Shown piece after piece: positions 5,269 through 5,434 of a stretch of DNA of 5,434 nucleotides (positions are counted from its first letter, which is position 1; each line of letters starts with the position of its first letter). A model generated the notes under the pieces. That model was given only the letters and a program-made list of their open reading frames with translations, ran no database searches and was not told the DNA's origin. Position numbers and translations under genes: made by a program. Origin of the DNA: Pseudomonadota bacterium (GTDB lineage Bacteria > Pseudomonadota > Alphaproteobacteria > Acetobacterales > Acetobacteraceae); assembly GCA_021829055.1 (NCBI GenBank), contig JAJZCS010000157.1, positions 1-5,434 of the forward strand. The letters are read 5' to 3'.

Positions 5269-5434
5269 GCTGTAAAGCTAAAAAAAACGATCTGTCGAGC
5301 TAAACCTGGGCCAACCCATGAACGGAAGAACACCACAGAGTTCAAAGCCGATCGGAACCCCATCATTACAATGTGCGAAAATGCGGCCGGGCCGACACCC
5401 CCGCAGACAACCTGCCTCCGCCTGCCCATAACCT
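5261..5434. other. Upstream region of alr, no gene recognised
   Basis: All minus-strand frames close quickly, and the only plus-strand frame of any size (an ATG near 5318 to a TAA near 5431, 37 codons) matches no family. The alr promoter should be here, but I cannot identify -35/-10 boxes with confidence. On the minus strand a GC-rich CGGC-CCG-GCCG repeat followed by CATTTT (about 5376-5394) might be the weak terminator of a gene beyond the window. The T8 tract at 5280-5287 has no hairpin directly before it. Confidence 0.4.

Noticed and set aside
5007..5303. Plus-strand open frame of 98 codons opposite alr
   Set aside because: It is antisense to conserved alr codons, Ser/Ala-rich as expected of a shadow frame, with no recognised domain. 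The frames at 2792-3142 and 3709-3945 opposite mlaF and mlaE were dropped for the same reason.
1..5434. CRISPR array, tRNA/rRNA, retron, toxin-antitoxin or other defence system
   Set aside because: No regularly spaced repeats, no tRNA-like cloverleaf and no reverse transcriptase or defence domains were seen on either strand.

Overview
The window looks like a piece of an alphaproteobacterial chromosome, most likely Rhodospirillales or Acetobacteraceae. This is an inference from family resemblance and from the alr-mlaE-mlaF gene order, not a measured placement. It divides into an intact, tightly packed operon on the right and a low-density, decaying region on the left.

Left end (1-667): nested remains of two insertion sequences. 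An IS3-family transposase 3' part, carrying an internal in-frame deletion and a nonsense codon, runs into its right terminus at about 331-333. It abuts, without spacer, the 3' part of an IS630-family transposase that itself carries a frameshift. Neither can make an active transposase. From 668 to 1172 no gene can be supported, apart from one doubtful 75-codon frame at 923-1150.

Middle (1173-2616): one intact gene on the minus strand encodes a 199-residue outer-membrane-type lipoprotein resembling the uncharacterised DUF6655 family. To its right, 1773-2165 has no supportable gene. At 2166-2430 (+) lies the degraded C-terminal end of an EAL-domain (cyclic di-GMP phosphodiesterase) gene, now split over three reading frames.

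Right half (2617-5260, minus strand): alr (alanine racemase), mlaE (lipid-transport permease) and mlaF (lipid-transport ATPase) are transcribed right to left, and each adjacent pair overlaps by four bases (ATGA). Alr makes D-alanine for peptidoglycan. MlaE and MlaF form the inner-membrane engine of an Mla-type phospholipid transporter. The operon therefore links two envelope functions. The substrate-binding MCE subunit (MlaD), often encoded next, is absent: mlaF is followed directly by an unassigned stretch and the EAL relic. The last 174 bases, upstream of alr, hold no recognisable gene.

I see no convincing new system. The most informative signals are the eroded and rearranged left half, the apparently truncated Mla operon and the unusual alr translation start.
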